Source: Cyanophora paradoxa
Taxonomy: Eukaryota > Glaucocystophyceae > Cyanophorales > Cyanophoraceae
Direction: 5' to 3'
DNA: 31,958 nt
Assembly: GCA_004431415.1 (NCBI GenBank)
Contig: QPMI01000344.1
Coordinates: 1-31,958, forward strand
Part shown: positions 20,040 to 30,516 of the stretch, in pieces
How the letters are laid out: each line of letters begins with the position of its first letter
Numbering within the stretch: position 1 is the first letter of the stretch
Position numbers and translations under genes: made by a program
The notes under the pieces: model-generated
Databases searched by the model: none
What the model saw: the letters and a program-made list of their open reading frames with translations, nothing else
Told to the model about the DNA's origin: nothing

Positions 20040-20700
20040 GAAGGCTTCCCCTTCCACGCCCACCCCAATCCCTTCCGCCGCCCCGCCCACCTCCGCCCCG
20101 CGCCCCGCCGCCCCTCTCCCGGCCCCTCGCCCTCCAGCTCGCGCACCTTCCTTCGCGCCCGCGCCTCCCGCTCGCCTCCCGCCGCCCTCCGGCCGCCTCC
20201 AGCAGCGCCGCCGCCCGCCGCCGCCTGCGCGCGCCGCTGCGGCGTCAGCTCCGGCCCCCGGCGCCCCGGCGCGGCGCCCGCGCCCTCTTCCGCGCCGCGC
20301 ACCGCGTTCGGGCCCGCGGGAGCTCAGCAGCTGCGCCGGGCGCGCCGCCCGCAGCAGCGCCTAGGCCTGCTGCAGCGCTCCGCCGCCCGCGCCGGCCTGC
20401 ACGCCGCCGGCCTCCCGGCCTCCGCGCCCCAGCGCCCGCCGCAGCGTCCTCGGCGCACGCCGCCGGCAGATCCAGCCGCCCGCGACGCCCGCCGAGCGCC
20501 CAGCGCGAGCCTGCTGCGAGGGGCGGCGTCAGCGAGGGCAGAGAGGCGGCCGCGGGCAGCTGCGAGGGGCGGGAGGGGGCCCCGGGAGGGCAGGGCGCGG
20601 CCCCGCGGGCCCAGAGGGCGCGTCCCGGCGGCCAGAGGAGCTAGAGAAGAGGAGAGGAGAGGAGAGAAGAGGCCGAGGGGGGCAGCGAAGACGGCAAAAA

Positions 20701-20818
20701 GTGTACAGCACCCGATGTTCCCAGGTGGTCCCCCACCCTAGTACTAGTCGGGCCTGACCGGGCTTAGCTTCCGTAATCGGACGGGAACGGGCGCTTTTCC
20801 GGTAGTATGGCCGTACAC
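20701..20818 (-). rRNA. 5S: 5S rRNA, copy 28 (consensus)
   Basis: 118 nt, five-C form. Its upstream flank has a private CCCATCCCAAT (C to T) in the G-rich motif next to the gene. Confidence 0.97.
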
Positions 20819-21475
20819 GAAGGCTTCCCCTTCCACGCCCATCCCAATCCCTTCCGCCGCCCCGCCCACCTCCGCCCCGCGCCCCGCCGCCCCTCTCCCG
20901 GCCCTCGCCCTCCAGCTCGCGCACCTTCCTTCGCGCCCGCGCCTCCCGCTCGCCTCCCGCCGCCCTCCGGCCGCCTCCAGCAGCGCCGCCGCCCGCCGCC
21001 GCCTGCGCGCGCCGCTGCGGCGTCAGCTCCGGCCCCGGCGCCCCGGCGCGGCGCCCGCGCCCTCTTCCGCGCCGCGCACCGCGTTCGGGCCCGCGGGGAG
21101 CTCAGCAGCTGCGCCGGGCGCGCCGCCCGCAGCAGCGCCTAGGCCTGCTGCAGCGCTCCGCCGCCCGCGCCGGCCTGCACGCCGCCGGCCTCCCGGCCTC
21201 CGCGCCCCAGCGCCCGCCGCAGCGTCCTCGGCGCACGCCGCCGGCAGATCCAGCCGCCCGCGACGCCCGCCGAGCGCCCAGCGCGAGCCTGCTGCGAGGG
21301 CGGCGTCAGCGAGGGCAGAGAGGCGGCCGCGGGCAGCTGCGAGGGGCGGGAGGGGCCCCGGGAGGGCAGGGCGCGGCCCCGCGGGCCCAGAGGGCGCGTC
21401 CCGGCGGCCAGAGGAGCTAGAGAAGAGGAGAGGAGAGGAGAGAGAGGCCGAGGGGGGCAGCGAAGACGGCAAAAA

Positions 21476-21593
21476 GTGTACAGCACCCGATGTTCCCAGG
21501 TGGTCCCCCACCCTAGTACTAGTCGGGCCTGACCGGGCTTAGCTTCCGTAATCGGACGGGAACGGGCGCTTTTCCGGTAGTATGGCCGTACAC
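21476..21593 (-). rRNA. 5S: 5S rRNA, copy 29 (consensus)
   Basis: 118 nt, five-C form, T5 terminator, class B context. Confidence 0.97.
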
Positions 21594-22253
21594 GAAGGCT
21601 TCCCCTTCCACGCCCACCCCAATCCCTTCCGCCGCCCCGCCCACCTCCGCCCGCGCCCCGCCGCCCCTCTCCCGGCCCCTCGCCCTCCAGCTCGCGCACC
21701 TTCCTTCGCGCCCGCGCCTCCCGCTCGCCTCCCGCCGCCCTCCGGCCGCCTCCAGCAGCGCCGCCGCCCGCCGCCGCCTGCGCGCGCCGCTGCGGCGTCA
21801 GCTCCGGCCCCGGCGCCCCGGCGCGGCGCCCGCGCCCTCTTCCGCGCCGCGCACCGCGTTCGGGCCCGCGGGGAGCTCAGCAGCTGCGCCGGGCGCGCCG
21901 CCCGCAGCAGCGCCTAGGCCTGCTGCAGCGCTCCGCCGCCCGCGCCGGCCTGCACGCCGCCGGCCTCCCGGCCTCCGCGCCCCAGCGCCCGCCGCAGCGT
22001 CCTCGGCGCACGCCGCCGGCAGATCCAGCCGCCCGCGACGCCCGCCGAGCGCCCAGCGCGAGCCTGCTGCGAGGGGCGGCGTCAGCGAGGGCAGAGAGGC
22101 GGCCGCGGGCAGCTGCGAGGGGCGGGAGGGGGCCCCGGGAGGGCAGGGCGCGGCCCCGCGGGCCCAGAGGGCGCGTCCCGGCGGCCAGAGGAGCTAGAGA
22201 AGAGGAGAGGAGAGGAGAGGAGAGGCCGAGGGGGGCAGCGAAGACGGCAAAAA

Positions 22254-22371
22254 GTGTACAGCACCCGATGTTCCCAGGTGGGACCCCACCCTAGTACTAG
22301 TCGGGCCTGACCGGGCTTAGCTTCCGTAATCGGACGGGAACGGGCGCTTTTCCGGTAGTATGGCCGTACAC
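22254..22371 (-). rRNA. 5S: 5S rRNA, copy 30 (loop IV double variant)
   Basis: 118 nt. The plus strand has GGTGGGACCCCACC where others have GGTGGTCCCCCACC, i.e. G89T and A90C in RNA numbering (or T to GA on a four-C copy). The GGTGG/CCACC stem of helix IV is untouched; only the loop inside the C box changes. The next bases upstream also carry a private G to A (CGAAGACTTCC). The neighbourhood is clean, so this is the best candidate for a real sequence variant of the gene. Effect on TFIIIA binding is unknown. Confidence 0.94.
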
Positions 22372-23026
22372 GAAGACTTCCCCTTCCACGCCCACCCCAA
22401 TCCCTTCCGCCGCCCCGCCCACCTCCGCCCCGCGCCCCGCCGCCCCTCTCCCGGCCCTCGCCCTCCAGCTCGCGCACCTTCCTTCGCGCCCGCGCCTCCC
22501 GCTCGCCTCCCGCCGCCCTCCGGCCGCCTCCAGCAGCGCCGCCGCCCGCCGCCGCCTGCGCGCGCCGCTGCGGCGTCAGCTCCGGCCCCGGCGCCCCGGC
22601 GCGGCGCCCGCGCCCTCTTCCGCGCCGCGCACCGCGTTCGGGCCCGCGGGAGCTCAGCAGCTGCGCCGGGCGCGCCGCCCGCAGCAGCGCCTAGGCCTGC
22701 TGCAGCGCTCCGCCGCCCGCGCCGGCCTGCACGCCGCCGGCCTCCGGCCTCCGCGCCCCAGCGCCCGCCGCAGCGTCCTCGGCGCACGCCGCCGGCAGAT
22801 CCAGCCGCCCGCGACGCCCGCCGAGCGCCCAGCGCGAGCCTGCTGCGAGGGGCGGCGTCAGCGAGGGCAGAGAGGCGGCCGCGGGCAGCTGCGAGGGGCG
22901 GGAGGGGCCCCGGGAGGGCAGGGCGCGGCCCCGCGGGCCCAGAGGGCGCGTCCCGGCGGCCAGAGGAGCTAGAGAAGAGGAGAGGAGAGGAGAGAGAGGC
23001 CGAGGGGGCAGCGAAGACGGCAAAAA

Positions 23027-23143
23027 GTGTACAGCACCCGATGTTCCCAGGTGGTCCCCACCCTAGTACTAGTCGGGCCTGACCGGGCTTAGCTTCCGTA
23101 ATCGGACGGGAACGGGCGCTTTTCCGGTAGTATGGCCGTACAC
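23027..23143 (-). rRNA. 5S: 5S rRNA, copy 31
   Basis: 117 nt, four-C form, otherwise consensus. The spacer on its left has a single-base loss (CCTCCGGCC). Confidence 0.97.
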
Positions 23144-23802
23144 GAAGGCTTCCCCTTCCACGCCCACCCCAATCCCTTCCGCCGCCCCGCCCACCTCCGC
23201 CCCGCGCCCCGCCGCCCCTCTCCCGGCCCCTCGCCCTCCAGCTCGCGCACCTTCCTTCGCGCCCGCGCCTCCCGCTCGCCTCCCGCCGCCCTCCGGCCGC
23301 CTCCAGCAGCGCCGCCGCCCGCCGCCGCCTGCGCGCGCCGCTGCGGCGTCAGCTCCGGCCCCCGGCGCCCCGGCGCGGCGCCCGCGCCCTCTTCCGCGCC
23401 GCGCACCGCGTTCGGGCCCGCGGGGAGCTCAGCAGCTGCGCCGGGCGCGCCGCCCGCAGCAGCGCCTAGGCCTGCTGCAGCGCTCCGCCGCCCGCGCCGG
23501 CCTGCACGCCGCCGGCCTCCCGGCCTCCGCGCCCCAGCGCCCGCCGCAGCGTCCTCGGCGCACGCCGCCGGCAGATCCAGCCGCCCGCGACGCCCGCCGA
23601 GCGCCCAGCGCGAGCCTGCTGCGAGGGGCGGCGTCAGCGAGGGCAGAGAGGCGGCCGCGGGCAGCTGCGAGGGGCGGGAGGGGCCCCGGGAGGGCAGGGC
23701 GCGGCCCCGCGGGCCCAGAGGGCGCGTCCCGGCGGCCAGAGGAGCTAGAGAAGAGGAGAGGAGAGGAGAGAGAGGCCGAGGGGGCAGCGAAGACGGCAAA
23801 AA

Positions 23803-23919
23803 GTGTACAGCACCCGATGTTCCCAGGTGGTCCCCACCCTAGTACTAGTCGGGCCTGACCGGGCTTAGCTTCCGTAATCGGACGGGAACGGGCGCTTTTC
23901 CGGTAGTATGGCCGTACAC
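23803..23919 (-). rRNA. 5S: 5S rRNA, copy 32
   Basis: 117 nt, four-C form, otherwise consensus. Copies 31-33 are three four-C genes in a row. Confidence 0.97.
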
Positions 23920-24570
23920 GAAGGCTTCCCCTTCCACGCCCACCCAATCCCTTCCGCCGCCCCGCCCACCTCCGCCCCGCGCCCCGCCGCCCCTCTCCCG
24001 GCCCTCGCCCTCCAGCTCGCGCACCTTCCTTCGCGCCCGCGCCTCCCGCTCGCCTCCCGCCGCCCTCCGGCCGCCTCCAGCAGCGCCGCCGCCCGCCGCC
24101 GCCTGCGCGCGCCGCTGCGGCGTCAGCTCCGGCCCCCGGCGCCCCGGCGCGGCGCCCGCGCCCTCTTCCGCGCCGCGCACCGCGTTCGGGCCCGCGGGAG
24201 CTCAGCAGCTGCGCCGGGCGCGCCGCCCGCAGCAGCGCCTAGGCCTGCTGCAGCGCTCCGCCGCCCGCGCCGGCCTGCACGCCGCCGGCCTCCCGGCCTC
24301 CGCGCCCCAGCGCCCGCCGCAGCGTCCTCGGCGCACGCCGCCGGCAGATCCAGCCGCCCGCGACGCCCGCCGAGCGCCCAGCGCGAGCCTGCTGCGAGGG
24401 CGGCGTCAGCGAGGGCAGAGAGGCGGCCGCGGGCAGCTGCGAGGGCGGGAGGGGCCCGGGAGGGCAGGGCGCGGCCCGCGGGCCCAGAGGGCGCGTCCCG
24501 GCGGCCAGAGGAGCTAGAGAAGAGGAGAGGAGAGGAGAGAGAGCCGAGGGGGCAGCGAAGACGGCAAAAA

Positions 24571-24687
24571 GTGTACAGCACCCGATGTTCCCAGGTGGTC
24601 CCCACCCTAGTACTAGTCGGGCCTGACCGGGCTTAGCTTCCGTAATCGGACGGGAACGGGCGCTTTTCCGGTAGTATGGCCGTACAC
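24571..24687 (-). rRNA. 5S: 5S rRNA, copy 33
   Basis: 117 nt, four-C form, otherwise consensus. Last gene preceded on its left by a class B spacer with the expanded GA tract; single-base losses begin to appear in the adjoining spacers. Confidence 0.96.
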
Positions 24688-25305
24688 GAAGGCTTCCCCT
24701 TCCACGCCCACCCAATCCCTTCCGCCGCCCCGCCCACCTCCGCCCGCGCCCCGCCGCCCTCTCCCGGCCCCTCGCCTCCAGCTCGCGCACCTTCCTTCGC
24801 GCCCGCGCCTCCCGCTCGCCTCCCGCCGCCCTCCGGCCGCCTCCAGCAGCGCCGCCGCCCGCGCCGCCTGCGCGCGCCGCTGCGGCGTCAGCTCCGGCCC
24901 CGGCGCCCCGGCGCGGCGCCCGCGCCCTCTTCCGCGCCGCGCACCGCGTTCGGGCCCGCGGGAGCTCAGCAGCTGCGCCGGCGCGCCGCCCGCAGCAGCG
25001 CCTAGGCCTGCTGCAGCGCTCCGCCGCCCGCGCCGGCCTGCACGCCGCCGGCCTCCCGGCTCCGCGCCCCGGCCCGCCGCAGCGTCTCGGCGCACGCCGC
25101 CGGCAGATCCAGCCGCCCGCGACGCCCGCCGAGCGCCCAGCGCGAGCCTGCTGCGAGGGCGGCGTCAGCGAGGGCAGAGAGGCGGCGCGGGCAGCTGCGA
25201 GGGCGGAGGGGCCCGGGAGGGCAGGGCGCGCCCCGCGGCCAGAGGGCGCGCCCGGCGGCCAGAGGAGCTAGAGAAAGAGGCCGAGGGGCAGCGAGGACGG
25301 CAAAA
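24688..25305. repeat. Transitional spacer 33 (B to A)
   Basis: Its left half is class B (CCCTCTTCC, GCGGGAGCTC, CAGCAGCGCCTAGG) and its right half is class A (GCGCGCCCGGCGG, short GA tract, GAGGACGGC). In between are CCCCGGCCCGCC and GCGCGCCCCGCGG, states otherwise seen in the left-border spacers 20 and/or 21. Several single-base losses occur, so caution is needed for run-length characters. Confidence 0.75.
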
Positions 25306-25419
25306 GTGTACAGCACCGATGTTCCCAGGTGGTCCCCACCCTAGTACTAGTCGGGCCTGACCGGCTTAGCTTCCGTAATCGGACGGGAACGGGCGCTTTT
25401 CCGTAGTATGGCCGTACAC
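25306..25419 (-). rRNA. 5S: 5S rRNA, copy 34
   Basis: 114 nt with four run-shortening deletions: nt 106-108, loop IV (four C), the GGG at nt 57-59 (A box) and the GG at nt 17-18 (helix II). T4 terminator. Confidence 0.87.
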
Positions 25420-26031
25420 GAAGGCTTCCCTTCCACGCCACCCCAATCCTTCCGCCGCCCCGCCCACCTCCGCCCCGCGCCCCCGCCCCTCTCCGGCCCT
25501 CGCCCTCCAGCTCGCGCACCTTCCTTCGCGCCCGCGCCTCCCGCTCGCCTCCGCCGCCCTCCGGCCGCCTCCAGCAGCGCCGCCGCCCGCCCGCCTGCGC
25601 GCGCCGCTGCGGCGTCAGCTCCGGCCCCCGGCGCCCGGCGCGGCGCCCGCGCCTCCTCCGCGCCGCGCACCGCGTTCGGGCCCGCGCGGAGCTCAGCAGC
25701 TGCGCCGGGCGCGCCGCCCGCAGAGCGCCTAAGCCTGCTGCAGCGCTCCGCCGCCCGCGCCGGCCTGCACGCCGCGGCCTCCCGGCCTCCGCGCCCCGGT
25801 GCCCGCCGCAGCGTCCTCGGCGCACGCCGCCGGCAGATCCAGCGCCCGCGACGCCCGCGAGCGCCCAGCGCGAGCTGCTGCGAGGGGCGGCGTCAGCGAG
25901 GCAGAGAGGCGGCCGCGGGCAGCTGCGAGGGCGGGAGGGGCCCGGAGGGCAGGCGCGACCCGCGGGCCCAGAGGGCGCCCCGGCGGCAGAGGAGCTAGAG
26001 AAGAGCGAGGGGGCAGCGAGGACGGCAAAAA

Positions 26032-26147
26032 GTGTACAGCACCCGATGTTCCAGGTGGTCCCCCACCCTAGTACTAGTCGGCCTGACCGGGCTTAGCTTC
26101 CGTAATCGGACGGGAACGGGCGCTTTTCCGGTAGTATGGCCGTACAC
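26032..26147 (-). rRNA. 5S: 5S rRNA, copy 35
   Basis: 116 nt, five-C form, with one base missing at the C-box edge (TTCCAGG) and one from CGGGCC (nt 67-69). Confidence 0.88.
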
Positions 26148-26759
26148 GAAGGCTTCCCTTCCACGCCCACCCCAATCCCTTCCGCCGCCCGCCCACCTCC
26201 GCCCCGCGCCCCGCCGCCCTCTCCCGCCCCTCGCCCTCCAGCTCGCGCACCTTCCTTCGCGCCCGCGCCTCCGCTCGCCTCCCGCCGCCTCCGGCCGCCT
26301 CCAGCAGCGCGCCGCCCGCACCCGCTGCCGCGCCGCTGCGGCGTCAGCTCCGGCCCCCGGCGCCCGGCGCGGCGCCCGCGCCCTCCTCCGCGCCGCGCAC
26401 CGCGTTCGGGCCCGCGCGGACTCAGCAGCTGCGCCCGGGCGCGCCGCCCGCAGAAGCGCCTAAGGCCTGCTGCAGCGCTCCGCCGCCCGCGCCGGCCTGC
26501 ACGCCGCCGGCCTCCGGCCTCGCGCCCCGTGCCGCCGCAGCGTCCTCGGCGCACGCGCCGGCAGATCCAGCCGCCCGCGACGCCCGCCGAGCGCCCAGCG
26601 CGAGCGCTGCGAGGGCGGTCAGCGAGGGCAGAGAGCGCCGCGGGCAGCTGCGAGGGCGGGAGGGCCCGGAGGGCAGGCGCGACCCGCGGGCCCAGAGGGC
26701 GCGCCCCGGCGGCCAGAGGAGCTAGAGAAGAGGCCGAGGGGGGCAGCGAGACGGCAAAA

Positions 26760-26871
26760 GTGTACAGCACCCGATGTCCCAGGTGGTCCCCCACCTATAC
26801 TAGTCGGGCCTGACCGGCTTAGCTTCCGTAATCGACGGGAACGGGCGCTTTTCCGTAGTATGGCCGTACAC
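26760..26871 (-). rRNA. 5S: 5S rRNA, copy 36 (six deletions)
   Basis: 112 nt. Losses at TGTTCCC, at CCCTAGTAC (read CCTATAC, which also lacks a G outside a homopolymer), at the A-box GGG, at CGGACG and at CCGGTAG. T4 terminator. Either damaged or poorly called. Confidence 0.84.
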
Positions 26872-27467
26872 GAAGGCTTCCCTTCCACGCCACCCAATCC
26901 CTTCGCCGCCCGCCCACCTCCGCCCCGCGCCCCGCGCCCTCTCCCGGCCCTCGCCTCCAGCTCGCGCACCTTCCTTCGCGCCGCGCTCCCGCTCGCTCCG
27001 CGCCTCCGGCCGCTCCAGCAGCGCCGCCGCCCGCACCGCCTGCGCGCGCCGCTGCGGCGTCAGCTCCGGCCCCCGCGCCCCGCGCGGCGCCCGCGCCTCC
27101 TCCGCGCCGCGCACCGCGTTCGGGCCCGCGGAGCTCAGCAGCTGCGCCGGGCGCCGCCCGCAGAAGCGCCTAAGGCCTGCTGCAGCGCTCCGCCGCCCGC
27201 GCCGGCCTGCACGCCGCCGGCTCCCGGCCTCCGCGCCCGTGCCCGCCGCAGCGTCCTCGGCGCACGCCGCGGCAGATCCAGCCGCCGCGACGCCGCCGAG
27301 CGCCCAGCGCGAGCCTGCTGCGAGGGCGGCGTCAGCGAGGCAGAGAGGCGGCCGCGGCAGCTGCGAGGCGGGAGGGGCCCGGAGGCAGGCGCGACCCGCG
27401 GCCCAGAGGCGCGCCCGCGGCCAGAGGAGCTAGAGAAGAGGCCGAGGGGGCAGCGAGGACGGCAAAA

Positions 27468-27579
27468 GTGTACAGCACCCGATGTTCCCAGGTGGTCCCC
27501 ACCTAGTACTAGTCGGCCTGACGGCTTAGCTTCCGTAATCGGACGGGAACGGGCGCTTTTCGGTAGTATGGCCGTACAC
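27468..27579 (-). rRNA. 5S: 5S rRNA, copy 37 (six deletions)
   Basis: 112 nt. Losses in loop IV (four C), nt 81-83, helix V (nt 67-69), two in the A-box/helix II run (GACGGCTT for GACCGGGCTT) and one at nt 19-20. T4 terminator. Confidence 0.84.
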
Positions 27580-28186
27580 GAAGGCTTCCCCTTCCACGCC
27601 ACCCAATCCCTTCCGCCGCCCGCCCACTCCGCCCGCGCCCCGCCGCCCCTCTCCCGCCCTCGCCCTCCAGCTCGCGCACCTTCCTTCGCGCCCGCGCTCC
27701 CGCTCGCCTCCCGCCGCCTCCGGCCGCCTCCAGCAGCGCCGCCGCCCGCACCGCCTGCGCGCGCCGCTGCGGCGTCAGCTCCGGCCCCGGCGCCCGGCGC
27801 GGCGCCCGCGCCCTCTCGCGCCGCGCACGCGTTCGGGCCCGCGCGGAGCTCAGCAGCTGCGCCCGGCGCGCCGCCCGCAGAAGCGCCTACAGGCCTGCTG
27901 CAGCGCTCCGCCGCCGCGCCGGCCTGCACGCCGCCGGCTCCCGGCCTCGCGCCCCGGTGCCGCCGCAGCGTCTCGGCGCACGCCGCCGGCAGATCCAGCG
28001 CCGCGACGCCCGCCGAGCGCCAGCGCGAGCCTGCTGCGAGGGCGGCGTCAGCGAGGGCAGAGAGGCGGCCGCGGGCAGCTGCGAGGGGCGGAGGGGCCGG
28101 GGGCAGGGCGCGACCCGCGGCCCAGAGGGCGCGCCCGGCGCCAGAGAGCTAGAGAAGAGGCGAGGGGGCAGCGAGGACGGCAAAAA

Positions 28187-28301
28187 GTGTACAGCACCCG
28201 ATGTTCCCAGGTGGTCCCCACCCTAGTACTAGTCGGGCCTGACCGGCTTAGCTTCCGTAATCGACGGGAACGGGCGCTTTTCCGGTAGTATGGCCGTACA
28301 C
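28187..28301 (-). rRNA. 5S: 5S rRNA, copy 38
   Basis: 115 nt: four-C loop IV, one G lost from the A-box GGG, one G lost at nt 39-40. The flank reads CGAAGCTTCC, one G short. Confidence 0.87.
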
Positions 28302-28921
28302 GAAGCTTCCCTTCCACGCCCACCCCAATCCCTTCCGCCGCCCCGCCCACCTCCGCCCCGCGCCCGCCGCCCTCTCCCGGCCCCTCGCCCTCCAGCTCGC
28401 GCACCTTCCTTCGCGCCCGCGCCTCCCGCTCGCTCCCGCCGCCCTCGGCCGCTCCAGCAGCGCCGCCGCCCGCACCCGCCTGCGCGCGCCGCTGCGGCGT
28501 CAGCTCCGGCCCCCGGCGCCCGGCGCGGCGCCGCGCCCTCCTCCGCGCCGCGCACCGCGTCGGGCCCGCGCGGAGCTCAGCAGCTGCGCCCGGGCGCCGC
28601 CCGCAGAAGCGCCTACAGGCCTGCTGCAGCGCTCCGCCGCCCGCGCCGGCCTGCACGCCGCCGGCCTCGGCCTCCGCGCCCCGGTGCCCGCCGCAGCGTC
28701 CTCGGCGCACGCCGCCGGCAGATCCACCGCCGCGACGCCCGCCGAGCGCCCAGCGCGAGCCTGCTGCGAGGGCGGCGTCAGCGAGGGCAGAGAGCGGCCG
28801 CGGGCAGCTGCGAGGGCGGGAGGGGCCCCGGAGGCAGGGCGCGACCCCGCGGGCCCAGAGGCGCGCCCGGCGGCCAGAGGAGCTAGAGAAGAGGCCGAGG
28901 GGGGCAGCGAGACGGCAAAAA

Positions 28922-29033
28922 GTGTACAGCACCGATTTCCCAGGTGGTCCCCCACCCTAGTACTAGTCGGCCTGACCGGCTTAGCTTCCGTAATCGGACG
29001 GAACGGGCGCTTTCCGGTAGTATGGCCGTACAC
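28922..29033 (-). rRNA. 5S: 5S rRNA, copy 39 (six deletions)
   Basis: 112 nt, five-C form. Losses at nt 106-108, in GATGTTCCC (read GATTTCCC), at CGGGCC, at the A-box GGG, at ACGGGA and at the TTTT run. Confidence 0.84.
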
Positions 29034-29652
29034 GAAGGCTTCCCTTCCACGCCCACCCAATCCCTTCCGCCGCCCGCCCACCTCCGCCCCGCGCCCCGCC
29101 GCCTCTCCCGGCCCTCGCCCTCCAGCTCGCGCACCTTCCTTCGCGCCCGCGCCTCCGCTCGCCTCCCGCCGCCCTCCGGCCGCCTCCAGCAGCGCCGCCG
29201 CCCCGCACCCGCCTGCGCGCGCCGCTGCGGCGTCAGCTCCGGCCCCCGGCGCCCCGGCGCGGCGCCCGCGCCCTCCTCCGCGCGCGCACCGCGTTCGGGC
29301 CGCGCGGAGCTCAGCAGCTGCGCCCGGGCGCGCCGCCCGCAGAAGCGCTACGGCCTGCTGCAGCGCTCCGCCGCCCGCGCCGGCCTGCACGCCGCCGGCC
29401 TCCGGCCTCCGCGCCCCGGTGCCCGCCGCAGCGTCCTCGCGCACGCCGCCGCAGATCCAGCGCCCGCGACGCCGCCAGCGCCCAGCGCGAGCCTGCTGCG
29501 AGGGCGGCGTCAGCGAGGGCAGAGAGCGGCGCGGGCAGCTGCGAGGGGCGGAGGGGGCCCCGGAGGCAGGGCGCGACCCCGCGGGCCAGAGGCGCGCCCC
29601 GCGGCCAGAGGAGCTAGAGAAGAGGCGAGGGGGGCAGCGAGGACGGCAAAAA

Positions 29653-29766
29653 GTGTACAGCACCCGATGTTCCCAGGTGGTCCCCCACCTAGTACTAGTC
29701 GGGCCTGACCGGGCTTAGCTTCCGTAATCGGACGGGAACGGGCGTTTTCGTAGTATGGCCGTACAC
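29653..29766 (-). rRNA. 5S: 5S rRNA, copy 40
   Basis: 114 nt, five-C form. One base is lost at nt 81-83 and three cluster near the 5' end (GGCGTTTTCGTAG), weakening helix II as written. Confidence 0.86.
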
Positions 29767-30400
29767 GAAGCTTCCCCTTCCACGCCCACCCCAATCCCTT
29801 CCGCCGCCCCGCCCACCTCCGCCCCGCGCCCCGCCGCCCCTCTCCGGCCCCTCGCCCTCCAGCTCGCGCACCTTCCTTCGCGCCGCGCCTCCCGCTCGCC
29901 TCCCGCCGCCCTCGGCCGCCTCCAGCAGCGCCGCCGCCGCACCCGCCTGCGCGCGCCGCTGCGGCGTCAGCTCCGGCCCCCGGCGCCCCGGCGCGGCGCC
30001 CGCGCCCTCCTCCGCGCCGCGCCACCGCGTTCGGGCCGCGCGGAGCTCAGCAGCTGCGCGCGGGCGCGCCGCCCGCAGAAGCGCCTACAGGCCTGCTGCA
30101 GCGCTCCGCCGCCCGCGCCGGCCTGCACGCCGCCGGCCTCCGGCCTCCGCGCCCCGGTGCCCGCCGCAGCGTCCTCGGCGCACGCCGCCGCAGATCCAGC
30201 CGCCCGCGACGCCCGCCGAGCGCCCAGCGCGAGCCTGCTGCGAGGGGCGGCTCAGCGAGGGCAGAGAGGCGGCCGCGGGCAGCTGCGAGGGGCGGGAGGG
30301 GCCCCGGGAGGGCAGGGCGCGACCCGCGGGCCCAGAGGGCGCGCCCCGGCGGCCAGAGGAGCTAGAGAAGAGGCCGAGGGGGCAGCGAGGACGGCAAAAA

Positions 30401-30516
30401 GTGTACAGCACCCGATGTTCCCAGGTGGTCCCCACCCTAGTACTAGTCGGGCCTGACCGGGCTTAGCTTCCGTAATCGGACGGGAACGGGCGCTTTTCGG
30501 TAGTATGGCCGTACAC
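30401..30516 (-). rRNA. 5S: 5S rRNA, copy 41
   Basis: 116 nt: four-C loop IV and one C lost at nt 19-20 (TTTTCGG). Deletion density is falling again here. Confidence 0.91.

Larger units (their letters stand above)
16169..24570. repeat. Class B spacer block (eleven units, spacers 22-32)
   Basis: Eleven consecutive spacers share a linked set of changes from class A: CCCGCCGCCGCCTGC, GCGGGAGCTC or GCGGGGAGCTC, CAGCAGCGCCTAGG, CCCCAGCGCCC, GCGCGGCCCCGCGGG, GCGCGTCCCGGCGG, an expanded GA tract and GAAGACGGC. CCCTCTTCC is present from spacer 23 on; spacer 22 has CCCTCTCC. Units here are 766-779 bp (768 in the last), against 757-762 in the clean class A part; the longer GA tract accounts for most of the difference. 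The 5S genes inside the block are otherwise the same as those outside. This looks like local homogenisation of a spacer variant. Confidence 0.9.

Noticed and set aside
26860-28152. Longest open reading frame in the window (430 codons, plus strand)
   Set aside because: It starts inside the antisense of a 5S gene and crosses another 5S gene and two spacers, staying open only because deletions shift frames in GC-rich repeat sequence. The product is low-complexity Ala/Pro/Arg with no domain.
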